A stretch of 64,000 bases of DNA, taken from the NCBI GenBank assembly GCA_028284065.1, contig JANQSJ010000008.1:372001-436000 (forward strand). Direction: 5' to 3'. Of this stretch, positions 33,515-48,500 are shown in pieces. The position numbers were made by a program, and so were the translations under genes. Position 1 is the stretch's first letter. Every line of letters begins with the position of its first letter. The notes under the pieces were generated by a model. The model worked only from the letters and a program-made list of their open reading frames with translations. It searched no databases and had not been told where the DNA came from. The DNA is from Parvularculaceae bacterium (GTDB lineage Bacteria > Pseudomonadota > Alphaproteobacteria > Caulobacterales > Parvularculaceae).

Positions 33515-36500
33515 CTAGATCGTCACCACGTCGAGCGTCGTGCCGTCCGAGTAGCTGTACGTCGTCGTGCCGCCGACAGTGACGACCGAGTCGGCGCCAA
33601 GGGCGTCGACCGTGTCGCCGACGTTGATGTTGATCGTCAGGACATTGTCGCCGTCGGTGACTCCCTGGATCTCCGCCTGCGTCAGCGACATGGTCGCGTC
33701 GACATTCGCGCCGGTGAAGTCGATCACCTCGATGTCGGTCAGCACGTTGAACAGGCCGAACTTGTCCACCGACTGTGGCGAGGCCGCCTGAAGCCGGACC
33801 GTGTCGGTCCCTTCGCCGCCGTCGATGGCCGCAAGGCCGTAATTGATCGCGCCGTCGTCGATAAGAAGGAGGTCGTCGCCGACCCCTGCGTCGATGACGT
33901 CGCCGCCGCCGCCGCCGTCGAGGGTGTCATCGCCTGCGCCGCCGAAGAGCGTGTCCTCGCCAATGCCGCCGTCAATGTCGTCATTGCCGATGTCGCCATG
34001 GATCTCGTCATTCCCGAGGCCGCCCGCGATGGTGTCGCCGCCGGCGCCGCCATAGACCGTATCGGCGCCGCCGAGGGCGTCGATATTGTCCGCGGCCGCG
34101 GTCATGATCAGCATGTCCGCGCCGCCGGTGGCGACCGTGGTCGCGCCGGAGATGTCGATGGTCGTCCCGCCGAATTCGATCGTCTCGATGTCCGTCAGCT
34201 GGTCGACGCCATCGTCTCCATCGCCGGCGTCCGTATCGGTGACGATGATCGATCCGCCCGAGCTTTCAAGGCGATAGCCGTCGGCCGCGCCCGTATACTG
34301 AGCAATGTCCGTTTGGTCGCCGCCGACGAGCGTGTCGTTCCCGGCGCCGCCGATCAGCGTGTCGTCGCCGCCATCGCCGAAGAGCTGGTCCGCGCCGAGC
34401 CCGCCGGTGAGCGCGTCCGCGCCGCCAAGGCCGGCGATGACGTCGGCCGCCGCCGATCCGATAATGACGTCGCCAAGCCCGCCGCCCTCGATGCGGTCGA
34501 CGCCAACTAGGGTGACGGACGACAGATCCCAGTTGGCCGCGGCGCCCGCCGTGGTGAGGGTTTCACCCGCGACGCCCGAACCGTCAATTACCTCGATCCC
34601 TTCGCCGGCGTTGAAGGTCGACTGAAGCTCAAACGAATTGCCGCCCGCCCCTTCGAGGACGATGGTGTCGGTTCCGGTCAGGCCGGAGTCCGTCACCGTA
34701 TTGACGCCGCCGCTGGTGACCGCGTCGATATGGATCGTATCCGACCCCTCGCCGCCGTCGACGATATCGGCGCCTTCGCCCGTGAAGATGACGTCTGCGC
34801 CCGCGCCGCCGGACAGGGTGTCCGCGCCGGCGCCGCCTTCAATTCTGTTGGCGAGGCCGTCGCCGGCGAGATTGTCGGCGTTCGCGGAGCCGATGAGGTT
34901 TTCGATTTCGTCGAGTTCATCGCCCGCTGCGTCGCCGCCGGACGCGGTGTCGCCCGCGAGATCGACCGTGACGCCCGATCCGGAGGCGGAGTAGTCCGCC
35001 GTGTCGACGCCGATGCCGCCGACAAGGCTGTCGCCGCCTGCGCCGCCGATGAGCGTGTCGTTTTCCGAGCCGCCTTCCAGCGTGTCGTCCCCGCCGCCGC
35101 CGGAGAGGATGTCTGCGCCGCCGCCGCCCTGGAGGCTGTTCGCCAGGCCATCGCCGGTGAGGACGTCAGCGGCGCCGGAGCCGATGAGGTTCTCGATATC
35201 GTCGAGCTCGTCGCCCGCCGCGTCGCCGCCCGAGGCGGCATCGCCAGCAAGATTGACCGTGACGCCCGCTCCGGAAGCGGAGTAATCCGCCGTGTCCGCG
35301 CCTGAACCGCCCACAAGACTGTCGCCGCCTGCGCCGCCGACGAGCGTGTCGTCCTGGTCGCCGCCGACCAGCGTCTCCGCGCCGCCAGCGCCGGTGAGGA
35401 GGTCGGCGCCCTGGCCGCCGTCCGCATAGGTCGCGGTTCCGCCGAGCGTGATGGCGTCGCCGTTCGACGTGCCGATTAGCCGTTCGATCTCGATGAATGT
35501 GTCGCCCGCAGCGTCGCCGCCGCTCGCCGTCCCGGCGCCGACGTTAATCGTCACCGCCGCGGAGCCCGCGTAGCTGACCTCGTCAACCCCGCCGCCGCCG
35601 TCGAGGACGTCGCCGCCCGCGCCGCCGACGAGGGTGTCGTTCTCGGTCCCGCCTTCCAGCGTGTCCGCGCCGCCGCCGCCGACAAGATTGTCCGCGCCTG
35701 CGCCGCCTTCAAGGCTGTTGGCGAGCCCGTCGCCGGTAAGGACGTCCGCCGCGCCGGAGCCGATGACGTTTTCGATTTCGTCGAGTTCATCGCCAGTGGC
35801 GTCGCCGCCGTTCGCCGTGTCGCCGGCGAGGTCGATCGTGACGCCCGATCCGGAGGCGGAGTAATCCGCCGTGTCGACGCCGATGCCGCCCACAAGGCTG
35901 TCGCCGCCCGCGCCGCCGGTTAAAGTGTCCGCGCCAATTCCGCCGATCAGCGTCTCTGCGCCGCCTGCCCCGGCAAGCGCGTCGTCGCCTTCTCCGCCGT
36001 CCGCAAAGGTCGCGGCGCCGCCGAGCGTGATGGCGTCGCCGTTCGAGGAGCCGATCAGGCGTTCGATGTCGATGAATGTGTCGCCCGCAGCGTCGCCGCC
36101 GGACGCCGTGCCGGCGCCGAGGTCGACCGTCACCGCCGCGGAGCCGGCGTAGCTCACTTCGTCGAGCCCGCCGCCGCCGTCGAGGATGTCGCCGCCGGCG
36201 CCGCCGATGAGGGTGTCGTTCTCGGTTCCGCCTTCGAGCGTGTCCGCGCCGCCGCCGCCGACAAGATTGTCCGCGCCTGCGCCGCCTTCAAGGCTGTTGG
36301 CGAGCCCGTCGCCGGTGAGCGCATCGGCGGAACCCGAACCGATTAGGTTCTCAATTCCATCAAGCTCGTCGCCTGCGGCGTCGCCGCCCGAGGCCGTATC
36401 GCCTGCGAGATCGACTGTCACGCCCGCTCCGGACGCGGAGTAATCCGCTGTGTCGGCGCCTGAACCGCCCACAAGGCTGTCGCCGCCTGCGCCGCCGATG

Positions 36501-39500
36501 AGCGTGTCGTCCTGATCGCCGCCTTCCAGCGTGTCGGCTGCGCCGCCGCCGGAGAGAAGGTCCGCGCCGGCGCCGCCTTCAAGGCGGTTGGCGAGGCCGT
36601 CGCCGGTAAGAACGTCGGCGGAACCTGAGCCGATGACGTTTTCGATCTCGTCGAGTTCGTCGCCCGCGGCGTCGCCGCCGGACGCCGTATCGCCTGCGAG
36701 GTCGACCGTGACGCCCGCTCCGGAGGCGGAGTAATCTGCGGTATCGACTCCGATGCCGCCGACGAGGCTGTCGCTCCCAGCGCCGCCGGTCAACGTATCG
36801 TCGCCCTGGCCGCCGTCGAGCGTGTCCGCGCCGCCGGCGCCCGTCAGGACGTCGCCGGACAGGCCGCCTTCGAGAGAATTATCCTCGCCATTGCCGCTGA
36901 TGACGTCGGCGCCGGCCGTGCCGATGACGTTCTCAACGCCCGTCACCACGTCGCCGGCCGCAAGGCCGCCGGAGGATGCGCCGCCATTGAGGTCGACATT
37001 GACCGCGCCGCCCGCGGAGTAATCGATCGTGTCGACATTCGCGCCGCCCTCGATCGTGTCCGCGCCGTCGGACGCGACGATCATGTCGTCGCCGGCCCCG
37101 CCGACGATGGAATCCGCCGCTGCGCCGCCGTCAAGGCTGTCCGCGCCCTCGCCGCCGATGAGCGTGTCCGCGCCGCCGCCGCCGATGAGCGTGTCCGCGC
37201 CGTCCGCGCCTTCGAGGCTGTTGGCGAAGCCGTCGCCAGTTAGCGCGTCGTCCGCGTTCGACCCGATAAGGTTTTCAATCGAGGTAAGGACATCGCCCGC
37301 CGCATCGCCGCCGGACGCAGAGCCAGCGCCGAGGTTCACCGTTACGCCGGCTGCGGAGCCCTGATAGCTCGCGGTGTCATCGCCGACGCCGCCTTCGAGA
37401 AGGTCGCCGGCGCCGCCGCCGGCGAGCGTGTCGTTCCCGACGCCGCCGGTGAGCGTGTTCGCAAGGCCGTCGCCCACGATATTATCGGCGTTGCCGGAGC
37501 CGATGACCCGCTCAAACCCGAATATCTGGTCGCCCGCCGCGTCGCCGCCGGCGCCGGAATTGGTGGCGAGGTTGACGTCCACTGCGCCGGTGGAGGCTGA
37601 GTAATCCACCGTGTCGATGTCGGCGCCGCCGTCGATGAAGTCCGCGCCTGCGCCGCCCAGCACGGTATCGTCGCCGCCTTCGCCGAGAATGGAATCGGCG
37701 CCTTCACGGCCGTCGAACGTTTCCGCGCCGGTATGGCCGGTGAGCGTGTCGTTGTTTGAAGAGCCGAGCAGGCGCTCGATGTCGATAAGGATATCGCCCT
37801 GGCCGTCGCCGCCGACGCCGGCGGTGACGCCGTCGAGATTGACGTTGACGGCGGCGGAGCCCGCATAGTCGACCGTGTCGATGTTGTCGCCGCCGTCGAG
37901 CGTATCGGCGCCGGCGCCGCCGACAAGGCTGTCCGCGCCGAGGCCGCCGAGAAGGCTGTCAGCGCCGCCGCGGCCCTCCAGCGTGTCGTCGCCGGTTCCG
38001 CCGGTGAGATCGTTGTCCTCCGCGTCGCCGCGGATAACGTCAGAGAAGTCCGTTCCAAGAACATTCTCAACGCCGTCGAACGTATCGCCATTCGCTTCGC
38101 CGGCGGAGCCGCCGCTCGTCAGGTCGACATTGATGAAGCTGCCGGCGGCGGAGTAGTCGACGAGGTCCTCGCCAGTCCCGCCAATCAGGCTGTCCGCCCC
38201 GGCCCCGCCGATGAGCGTATCGTCGCCGGCGCCGCCGTCGAGGGTCTCGGCGAACGTGTCGCCGACAAGGCTGTCATTGAAGCCGGAGCCGATGACGCTT
38301 TCGAAGTTCGAAAGAACGTCGCCCTGCGCCTCGCCGCCCGAAGACGCCGTTCCATCAAGGAAGACCGTGACCGCGGCGGAGTCGCCATAGTCGATGACGT
38401 CAGCTCCGTCGCCGCCGTCGAGGGTGTCCGCGCCGTCCGACCCGTCGACAAAGTCCGCGCCCGCGCCGGCGTCGATGACATTGACGCCGGCGTCGCCGTC
38501 GAGCGTGTCTGAATGGTCGGTGCCGACGATATTTTCAATGTCGGCGATAACGTCGCCAAGGGCCGCGCCGCCGACGGCGTTGGTCTCAAGGTTGACCGAC
38601 ACGCCTGCGCCGAGCGCGGAATAGTCGATCGTGTCCGAGCCGACCCCGCCGTCAATGTCATCTGCCCCGTCGCCGCCAATGAAAAGATCGTCGCCGTCTT
38701 CGCCGCGCAGGATGTCGGCGCCCAGGCCGCCGATGATGGTGTCGGCGCCCGCGCCGCCGTCGATCGTGTCGATCCCTTCGCCACCGTCGAGGCTGTCCTC
38801 GTCATTGCCGCCGACAAGGCTGTCCGCGCCGCCGCCGCCGAGGAGCGTGTCATCGCCGAGGCCGCCATCAAGCGTATCGCCGTCGGCGCCGCCGTCGAGA
38901 AGGTCGCTGTCCGACCCGCCGGAGAGAGAGTCCGCGCCGAGGCCGCCTTCGATCGTGTCGTCGCCAGCGCGGCCTTCAACGACATTGGCCGCATCGGAAC
39001 CGACAACTGAGTCATTCGCCTCGCCGCCAATGACGTTTTCTATAGACGTATACGTATCGTTCGCCGCGTCGCCGCCACTGCCGAGGCCCGCGGCAAGGTC
39101 GACGGTGACGCCCGTCGTATCATTGGTGTAGTCGACGGTGTCGAGGCCGCCCTCGCCGTCGAACGTGTCGCCCGCCGCGCCCTCGCCGCCGTCGAGAATA
39201 TCGTCGCCGTCGCCGCCGATGAGATCATTCGAGCCGACATCTCCGGTAAGCGTATCCGCGCCCGTCCCGCCGGTGAGGTTTTCAATCCCGCTCAGAACGT
39301 CGCCTGCGGCGAAGCCAGATGTCGTAGTGCCGTCCGTCAGATTGACGCGAACGCCGACTGTGTCGTCGGAATAGTCGGCGGTATCCTCGCCGTCTTCGCC
39401 GATGAGCCAATCGCCGCCGGCGCCGCCGCGCAGCGTGTCGTCGCCGCCGCGGCCCCAAAGGATGTTGCCGGAAGCGTTGCCGTAGATCTCGTCATTTCCG

Positions 39501-42500
39501 CTGGTGCCGATGACGCGCTCGATATTCGTGTACGTATCGCCATCCGCGTCCCCGCCGGCGCCGGTTCCGTTAAGCAGGTCAATGACGACCGCTTCGGTCT
39601 GGTAGGAGAAGTCGATGAGATCTTCGCTCCCGCCGCCGCCGTCAATGGCGTCCGCGCCGGCGCCGCCCAACAGAACGTCATTGCCTTCCCCGCCGTCGAG
39701 GATGTCGTCCCCTTCGCCGCCTTCGAGGACGTCGTTGCTATCGCCGCCCTCCAGCGTATCAAGGCCGAGGCCGCCGAGAAGCGAGTCCAACCCGTCGCCG
39801 CCCTGAAGGCTGTCGTCGCCCTCGCCGCCGTCGAGCGTGTCATTTTCCCCCTGGCCTTGCAGGGTGTCATTGCCGAGCCCGCCCTCGACGAAGTCATTGT
39901 CGCGGCCGGCCTGGATAACGTCGTCGCCGTCCTCGCCTTGCAGGATGTCAGCGCCATTGCCGCCGAAGATATTGTCCGCGCCGTCGCCGCCGGCGATTGA
40001 GTCCGCGCCAAGGAGGCCCTCAAGGCGATTGTCGGCGGCGTCGCCTATAATCGTATCGCCGGAGTGGGTGCCCCGCACATTCTCGATACTGACATAAACG
40101 TCGCCAGCCGCCTGTCCAAGCGTCCCGACCCCGTTCGCGAGATCGACATTGACCGATCCGCTGCCAATCGAGAATTCGACAGAGTCGACGCCCTCGCCGC
40201 CGTCGAGCGAGTCCGCGCCCGCAGCGCCGAAGAGCCGGTCGTCGCCGTCCCCGCCAACGAGCGTTTCATCGCCGGTGGTGCCGATCAGCGTGTCGCCGAA
40301 ATCGGAACCGATGAGCACTTCCGCATCAAGAATGACGTCGCCCTGGGCGTCGCCGCCGGAGCCGACGCTGCCGTCGAGGTCTGCATTGACGCCCGACCCG
40401 GACGCCGAATAATCGACCGTGTCGACGCCCGCGCCCGCCTCGATGCGGTCCGCGCCGGCGCCGCCGATCAGCGTGTCGTCGCCGCCGGTCGCCGGCTCGT
40501 CGCGATCGTCGCCGTAGAGCGTGTCATTGCCATCGCCGCCAGAAATGAGGTCATTGTCGCCGAGGCCTTCGAGAATGTTCGCGCCCGTATCCCCTGTGAG
40601 GATATCGCCCAACTCGGAGCCTTCGAGGTTCTCGATGTCGATATAGACGTCGCCCGCCGCGTCGCCGGTATTGCCGGCCGGCGCGGAAAGGTCCGCCGTC
40701 ACGCCGCTCGTGGAGTCGCGATAGGACGCGGTGTCGACGCCGTCGCCGCCGTCAAGCGTATCGGCGCCGCCATTGCCGATGAGCGTGTCGGCGCCAAGGC
40801 CGCCTTCAAGGGAGTTGACAAGATTGTCGCCCGCGATCGTATCGTCCCCGGACGATCCGACGACATTCTCGATGGACGTCAGGATGTCCCCGGTGGCGTC
40901 GCCGGCGCCGCCGGTGGCGAGGGCCAGGCTGACGTTCACCGCGAAGACCGATTCGGAGTAATCGGCCGTGTCCGTCCCATCGCCGCCGTCAAGCGCGTCC
41001 GCGCCGACGCCGCCGGCCAGGGTATCGTCCTGCGCGCCGCCGAAGAGCTCGTTGTTCTCCGCATCGCCCGTCAGGACGTCCGCGAAGTCCGTGCCGATGA
41101 CGTTCTCCACATTGGCGAACGTGTCGCCGTCCGCTTCGCCGCCCGTCGCGACATTGTCCAGAAGATCGACCGTCACCGCGTCGGCGGAGCCGGAATAGTC
41201 CGCGGTGTCATCGCCGTCGCCGCCGTCGAGGACGTCCGCGCCAAGGCCTGACCGCAGGACGTCGTCCTGGTCGCCGCCGCGAAGCGTATCGACGCCTTCG
41301 CCGCCTTCGAGGGTGTCCGCGCCTGCGTCGCCTTCCAGAAGGTCGTCGCCGCCGTCCCCAAGGAGCGAGTCGGCGCCCGCGTCGCCGCCGATAATGTCAT
41401 TGTCCGCGCCGCCGCTCGCCGTGTCGTTCCCTTCGCCGCCGGCGATAACGTCTTCGCCCGCCTCGCCGAAAAGCTCGTCCGCGCCGTCGCCGCCTGAGAT
41501 GGCGTCGCCGCCGCCGCCGCCCAGGATCGAGTCGTTTCCGGCGGCGCCCAACAGATCGTCGACGCCCGCGCCGCCGCGGATCGTATCGTCGCCGTCGACG
41601 AAGCCGCCGCCGCTGATGCCGCCCACGATGCGCACGCCGCTGTCGTCGGCGGTGATGTCGTCGGCGTGGATTGACCCATAGATCTCATTGATATTGGTGA
41701 GGACGTCGCCCGCCGCCGTGCCGCCGGTATTGACGTTCGTCAGCATATTGATGGTCACGCCCTCGCCGGAGTCATTGTACTCGGCCCGGTTGAAGCCAGC
41801 GCCGCCATCGAGGAAATCCGCGCCTTCGCCGCCGCGCAGGCGGTCATCGTCGTCGCCGCCTTCAAGGCTGTCGTCGCCATCCCCGCCGAAGAGGATATCG
41901 TCGCCTACGTCGCCGATGAGCGTGTCGTTTTCGCCGCCGCCGCTCAATATGTCGGAGCCGCCGCGCCCTTCAAGAACGTTGGCGACGCCGTCGCCGGTGA
42001 TCTGGTCGCCGGTATTGGAGCCGAGGACATTCTCGATACCCGTCAGCGTGTCGCCGTCCGCATCGGAATTATTGTTGACGTTCGTGGCGAGGTTCACGAT
42101 GACGCCGCCCGACGTGACGTAGGAAACGGTGTCGATCCCGTCGCCGCCCTCGATCCGGTCAGCGCCGAACGCGCCTTCCAGCGTATCATCGCCGTCGCCG
42201 CCGATCAGCGTGTTGTTGAGATTGTCGCCGAAGATGCTGTCGGCGAACGCCGAGCCGACGACAATTTCAACGCCGGAAATGTCGTCGCCCGCCGCGAAGC
42301 CGCCGGTATGCGTGTTGGTCTCAAGGTTCACCTGAACCGCGTCGGACCCTGAATAGTCGACGCGGTCGAAGATGCCGCCTTCGCCTTCAATCGTGTCGGC
42401 GCCGAGGCTGCCGACGAAGATGTCGTCGCCGACGCCGCCGACGAGGCTGTCCGCGCCGTCGCGGCCGATAAGCGAGTCGTCGCCGTTCTCGCCGAGGAGC

Positions 42501-45500
42501 GTGCTGCCGGCCTGGGCGGCGGAGAGGGTGTCGTTGAACGCCGAGCCGTCGACGATTTCGATGCCTGAAATGACGTCGCCAAGCGCGTCGCCCGCAAAGC
42601 CCGCGCCGGCTTCAAGGTCCACCGACACGCCGGCGAGGCCCGTGACATAGCTTGCGACGTCTTCGCCGTCGCCGCCTTCGATGGTGTCGCCTGCGAGGCC
42701 GCCAATCAGCGTGTCGTCGCCAAGGCCGCCCGTAAGGCTGTTCGCGAGTTCGCTGCCTTCGATCGCGTCGTTAAGGGTCGAGCCGAGGACGTTTTCGATT
42801 TCGAATAGCTGGTCGCCGTCGGCATGCCCGCCAACGCCGAGATTGCCGGCGGAAAGCCGCACGTCGACGCCTGCATCGGATGCGGAGTAATCGGCGAGAT
42901 CGATGCCTTCGCCGCCGCGCAGCGTGTCCGCGCCCTCAAGGCCGACGAGCGTGTCCGCGCCGCCAAGGCCGAGGATTTCATTGGCGCCCGCCTCGCCGGT
43001 CAGGCTGTCCCCATTGGCGTCGGATCCTTCAAGATTCTCGATGCCGAGGAGCATATCGCCATCGGCGTCGCCGCCGGAATGAACGTCCGTTGACAGATTG
43101 ACGGTGACGCCGCTCGACGAGCCGAAATAGCTCGCGGTGTCGATGCCGTCGCCGCCGACGACGGAGTCACCTCCTGCGCCGCCTTCAAGCGTATCGTCGT
43201 TCAAGCCGCCGTCGAGCGTGTCGACGCCGGCGCCGCCACGAATCTCGTCTGCGCCGTCGCCGCCCGTCAGGCTGTTCGCCGCGCCATCGCCGATAAGGGT
43301 GTCCGCGCCGGCGGAGCCTATGACGTATTCAACGTTTTGAAGGACGTCGAGCGCGGCTTCGCCGCCGGCGCCGACCCCGTCCGCAAGGTTGACGTTCACC
43401 GCCCCGGCCGAGCCGCTGTAATCGGCGACGTCGGCGAGGCCGTCGCCGCCCTGAAGGGTATCGCCGCCAGCGAGGCCGATCAGCGTGTCGTCGCCCTGGC
43501 CGCCGTCAAGGCTGTTGGCGTCTCCGTCGCCGACAAGCCGGTCCCCTTCGGTCGAGCCGATAAGGTTCTCGATGTCGATGAGGATGTCGCCCGCCGCGTC
43601 GCCGCCCGCGGCGCTGACGCCGAGTACGATGTCGACCGCGGTCGACGCGCTATAGTCGGCGGTGTCCGATCCGACGCCGCCGTCGAGAGTGTCCGCGCCC
43701 GCGCCGCCGACGAGCACGTCGTCGGCGCCTTCGCCGGCGAGGCTGTTGGCGAGGCCGTCGCCAGTGATGAAGTCGTCGCCGCCGGAGCCGCGAACATTCT
43801 CTATACTGTCGAAGATGTCGCCCGCCGCGTCGCCATTCGCGTTGAGGGCGTCGTTCTCAAGGTTGACCGTGACGCCGGTCGTCGACGTCGTGTAGTCGGC
43901 CGTGTCGACGCCGTCGCCGCCGCGCAGGACATCGCCGTCCTCGCCGCCGCGCAGGACGTCATCGTCATCGCCGCCGTCAAGCACGTCGGAGCCGGCGAGG
44001 CCGATGAGCGTGTCGCCGCCGCCGCCGCCTTCCAGCACATTGACGCCCGCATCGCCGCGCAGGACGTCATCGCCCGTCGCAGAACCGATGAGGTTCTCAA
44101 CTCCGGAGAGCGTGTCGCCCTCTGCGTCGCCGCCAAGGCCGACGCCGGAGTCGACGAAGACGCTGACGCCGTCCGTAGAGGCGCTGTAGTCCGCGGTGTC
44201 GATGTCCGCGCCGCCGATGAGGCGGTCCGCGCCGGCGCCGCCGACGAGCGTGTTGGCGCCCGCGCCGCCGTCGAGCGTATCCGCGCCGTCCGCGCCCACA
44301 AGGCTGTCGTCGCCGTCGCCGCCGAGGATTTCATTGGCGTTCGCGTCGCCCGCGAGCGTGTCGCCAAAATCGGAGCCAATGAGATTCTCGATGCTGACGA
44401 ATGTGTCCGTCGCCGCGTCGGCGCCTGACGCGGTTCCGGCGCCAAGGTCGACATTGACGGCGCCGGCGGACGTCGCATAGCTCGCCGCGTCAACGCCATC
44501 GCCGCCGTCGAGGCTGTCGGAGCCTTCGCCGCCGATGAGCGTGTCGCCGCCATCGCCGCCGAAGAGGCTGTCGTCGCCGCCGAGGCCGGAGAGGACGTCA
44601 GCGCCCGCAAGGCCGGTGAGAATATTCGCGCCGCCATCGCCGATCAGCGTGTCGACAAAGTTCGTGCCCGTTACGTCTTCGACGCCGGCGAGGGAGTCGC
44701 CGGTGGCGTCGCCGCGCGTGCCCTGGCCAGCGTCAAGGTCGACGGTGACGCCGGAGCCGCCGCCGGAATAGTCGGCGAGGTCGCGATCGCCTGCGCCGCC
44801 CAAAAGCGTATCGGCGCCGCCGCCGCCGACGAGCGTGTCGTTCAGGTCGCCGCCGTCGAGGACGTTCGCCTGATTGTCGCCAATAAGGCTGTCGGCGAAA
44901 TCAGAGCCCGTGACATTGTCAATGTCTGTGAGGACATCGCCCTCGGCGTCTGCGCCGACGCCGCTGCTGGTTCCAAGGTTGACGGTGACACCGCCGCCGG
45001 ACGTGGAGTAATCGGCCGTGTTGACGCCCGTGCCGCCGCGCAGATCGTCCGCGCCGGCGCCGCCGATCAGCGTATCGTCGTCGCCGCCGCCGTCGAGCGT
45101 GTCGGCCCCGTCGCGGCCGTCCAGGACATCCGCTCCGCCGCCGCCCGTCAGGACATTGCCGCCGGCAAGGTTGTCGCCGCGCAAGACATCGTCGCCGCTG
45201 GAGCCGATGACGTTTTCAACGCCGTCGAGGGCGTCGCCCTGAGCGTGGCCGCCCGACGCCGCGCCGCTGTCGAGGTCGATGTCCACCGGACCGCTCGACG
45301 TCGTGTAGTCCACCGTGTCGACGCCAGCGCCGCCGACAAGGCTGTCGCCGCCTTCCGCGCCCACAAGCGTGTCGTCGTCATCGCCGCCGACCAGGGTGTC
45401 GTCGCCTTCGCCGCCAAGAAGCGAGTCAAAGCCGGCGCCGCCCTCAAGACTGTTGCCGGCGGTGTCGCCGGAAAGCGTATCGTCGCCCGACCCGCCAATG

Positions 45501-48500
45501 GCGTTCTCGATCGACTGCAGGCTGTCAGTTCCGATCTCAACGCCCGTCGCCGTCGACGTCGAGAGGTTGACGACGACCGTTTGCGTCGCCGCGCCGAAGT
45601 CCGCCGTGTCCGCGCCGGCGCCGCCCGACAGCGTATCGTCGCCGCCGAGGCCTACGAGCGTGTCGGCGTTGTCGCCGCCCTCAAGGGAATTGGCTTCGGC
45701 GTCGCCCGTGAGCGAGTCCGCGCCGTCGCCGCCAATGAGATTCTCTATACTGACAAGCGTATCATCCTGCGCATCGCCGCCCGTCGCCGAGCCCAATGAG
45801 AGATCCACCGTCACGCCGGCCGTATCGCCGGCATAGCTCGCTGTGTCGGAGCCGTCGCCGCCGACGAGATTGTCGCCGCCCGCGCCGCCGACAAGCGTGT
45901 CAGCGCCGTCGCCGCCCTGAAGCTCGTCGACGCCGGCGAGGCCTTCGAGGAGGTCCGCGCCTTCCGCGCCCACAAGAACGTTGGCGTTGCCGTCGCCGCG
46001 CAGCGTGTCGTCATTCGCCGACCCGATGGCGTTTTCGAAGCCGGAAAGCGAGTCGCCCTGGGCGTGGCCGCCGGACGCCGTACCGGTGGAGAGGTCAACC
46101 GAGACCGACGCGTTGGAGCCGGTGTAATCGACCGTGTCGTCGCCGACGCCGCCGTCCAGCGTGTCGAAACCATTCCCGCCACGGACGGTGTCGTCGCCAT
46201 CGCCGGCGGCGATGTCGTTGGGGCCGCCATCGCCGATCAGGAGATCGTCGAAGTCCGAGCCGATGAGGCCCTGGATGTTCTGCAGAACGTCGCCGTCGGC
46301 GTGGCCGCCGGTCGCCGTTCCCGCCTCAAGGTCAACCGTGACCGCAGCGTCGGAGCCGGCGTAATCGGCCGTGTTGGAGCCCGCGCCGCCATCGAGGCTG
46401 TCCGCCCCTGCGCCGCCGTCCAGCGTATCGTCGCCGATCTGCCCGAGCAGCGTATCGTCGCCGGCGTCGCCATGGATTTCATCGTCGCCGCCGCCGCCGG
46501 AGATAACATTCTCCGCAGTCGAACCAGATAAGACGTCGTTGAAGTTGGAGCCGATGAGATTTTCGATCGCCGTCAGCGTGTCGCCGGCCGCATCGTCGCC
46601 GACGCCGACGGAGCCGTCGAGGCTGACCGTAACCGCGTCGCCGGCGGTCGCGTAGCTCGCCGTGTCGACGCCGTCGCCGCCTTCCAGGCTGTCCGCGCCG
46701 GCGCCGCCGATGAGGGTGTCCGCGTCATCGCCGCCAAGGAGCGTGTCCGCGCCCGCGCCGCCGATGAGCGTGTCTTCGCCGGCCTCGCCTTCGATGACGT
46801 CGAGGCCGTCGCCGCCGTCGATAGAGTCGTCGCCGCCGCCGCCGCGCAGGAGATTGTCCGTGACGCCGCCGACAATCGTGTCGCCGCCGGCGCCGCCGAA
46901 GGCGTCTTCGATGGATATGAGGGTGTCCGAACCAATGTCGACTCCGTTCGCGACGCCAGCGGCGAGGTTCACCACCACCGATTCCGTCGCCGCGCTGTAG
47001 TCCGCCGCGTCGTCGCCCGCGCCGCCGTCGAGGGTGTCGTCGCCGCCGAGCCCGGCGAGAATATCGGCGCCGCCTTCGCCTTCGATGAGGTTTGCGCCGC
47101 CGTCGCCGGTCAGCGTATCCCCTGCGAGCGCGTCGGAGCCGATGAGGTTTTCAACGCCGGAAAGAACGTCGCCGTCGGCGTCGCCGCCGGTGGCTGTCCC
47201 GAGCGACAGATCAACATCAACGCCCGCGGCCGAGCCGGCGTAGCTCGCCGTGTCGAGCCCGTCGCCGCCTTCAATCGTGTCCGCGCCAGCGCCGCCGATA
47301 ATCGTATCAACGCCGGCGCCAGCGTCGATGACGTCATCGCCGCCGCCCGCGTCAATAAGGTCTTCGCCGCCCGCGCCCTGAATGTCATTGGCGAGGCCAT
47401 TGCCCGTCAGGGTGTCGTTCAGGTCCGAGCCGATGAGGTTCAGAATGTCGAACAGGGTATCGCCTTGGGCGTGGCCGCCGGAGCCAACGCCGACGCCGAG
47501 GTCGACGTCAACGCCGGCGGTGGAGCCGGTATAGTCGGCTGTGTCCGCGCCGCCGCCGCCGCGCAGCTGGTCCGCGCCGGCGCCGCCGCGCAAGGTGTCG
47601 TCGCCGGCGCCGCCGTCAAGCTGGTTCGCGCCGCCGTCGCCGATGATCGAGTCGTCAAAGTCGGAGCCGACGACGCCTTCGATGTTCGCCAGCGTATCGG
47701 TCTCGCCTGCGCCGACCGAAGCGGAGCCGGCCGCAAGGTCGACGACGACCGCCTCAGCCGCCTCGCCATAGTCGACGATATCGCCGAGCCCAGCGCCGCC
47801 GTCGATCGAGTCGTCGCCAGCGCGGCCTTCCAGCGTGTCGTCGCTGTCGCCGCCGATGAGCGTGTTGTCGCCTGCGTCGCCCGACAGGCTGTCGCGCTGG
47901 TTGGAGCCGATGACGCTTTCGACGTTGGAGAGGACGTCGCCTTCCGCGTCGCCGCCGACGCCTGGTCCGCCGGCGAGATCGACGGTTACGCCCTGTACGG
48001 AGGAGCTGTAGTCGACGACGTCGACGTCGTCGCCGCCGTCAATGTCGTCGGCGCCGGCGCCGCCGATGAGCGAATCGTCGCCGGCGCCGCCGAGAAGCTC
48101 GTCCGCCCCGTCGCCGCCGCGCAGCGTGTCCGCCCCTTCGCCGCCGTCGAGAATATCAACGCCGTCGCCGCCGAGAATGCTGTCGGCGCCGCCGGCGCCT
48201 TCGATCCGGTTGTTCTCCACATCGCCGGCGAGCGTGTCGTCGCCCGCGCCGCCGATGAGGTTTTCGATGCCTTCCAGGCTGTCGGTCCCGATGTCGGCGC
48301 CGGTCGCCGACCGCGCGGCGAGGCTGGCGTCAACGCTCGCGGTAGACCCGCTGAAGTCAGCTGTGTCGGTCCCGGCGCCGCCGACGAGCGTGTCATCGCC
48401 GCCAAGGCCGGAGAGAACGTCATCGCCGCCGGCGCCGTCGATCCGGTTCGCGCCCGCCTCGCCGACGAGCGTATCGCCTGCGGCGGCGTCCGAGCCGATA

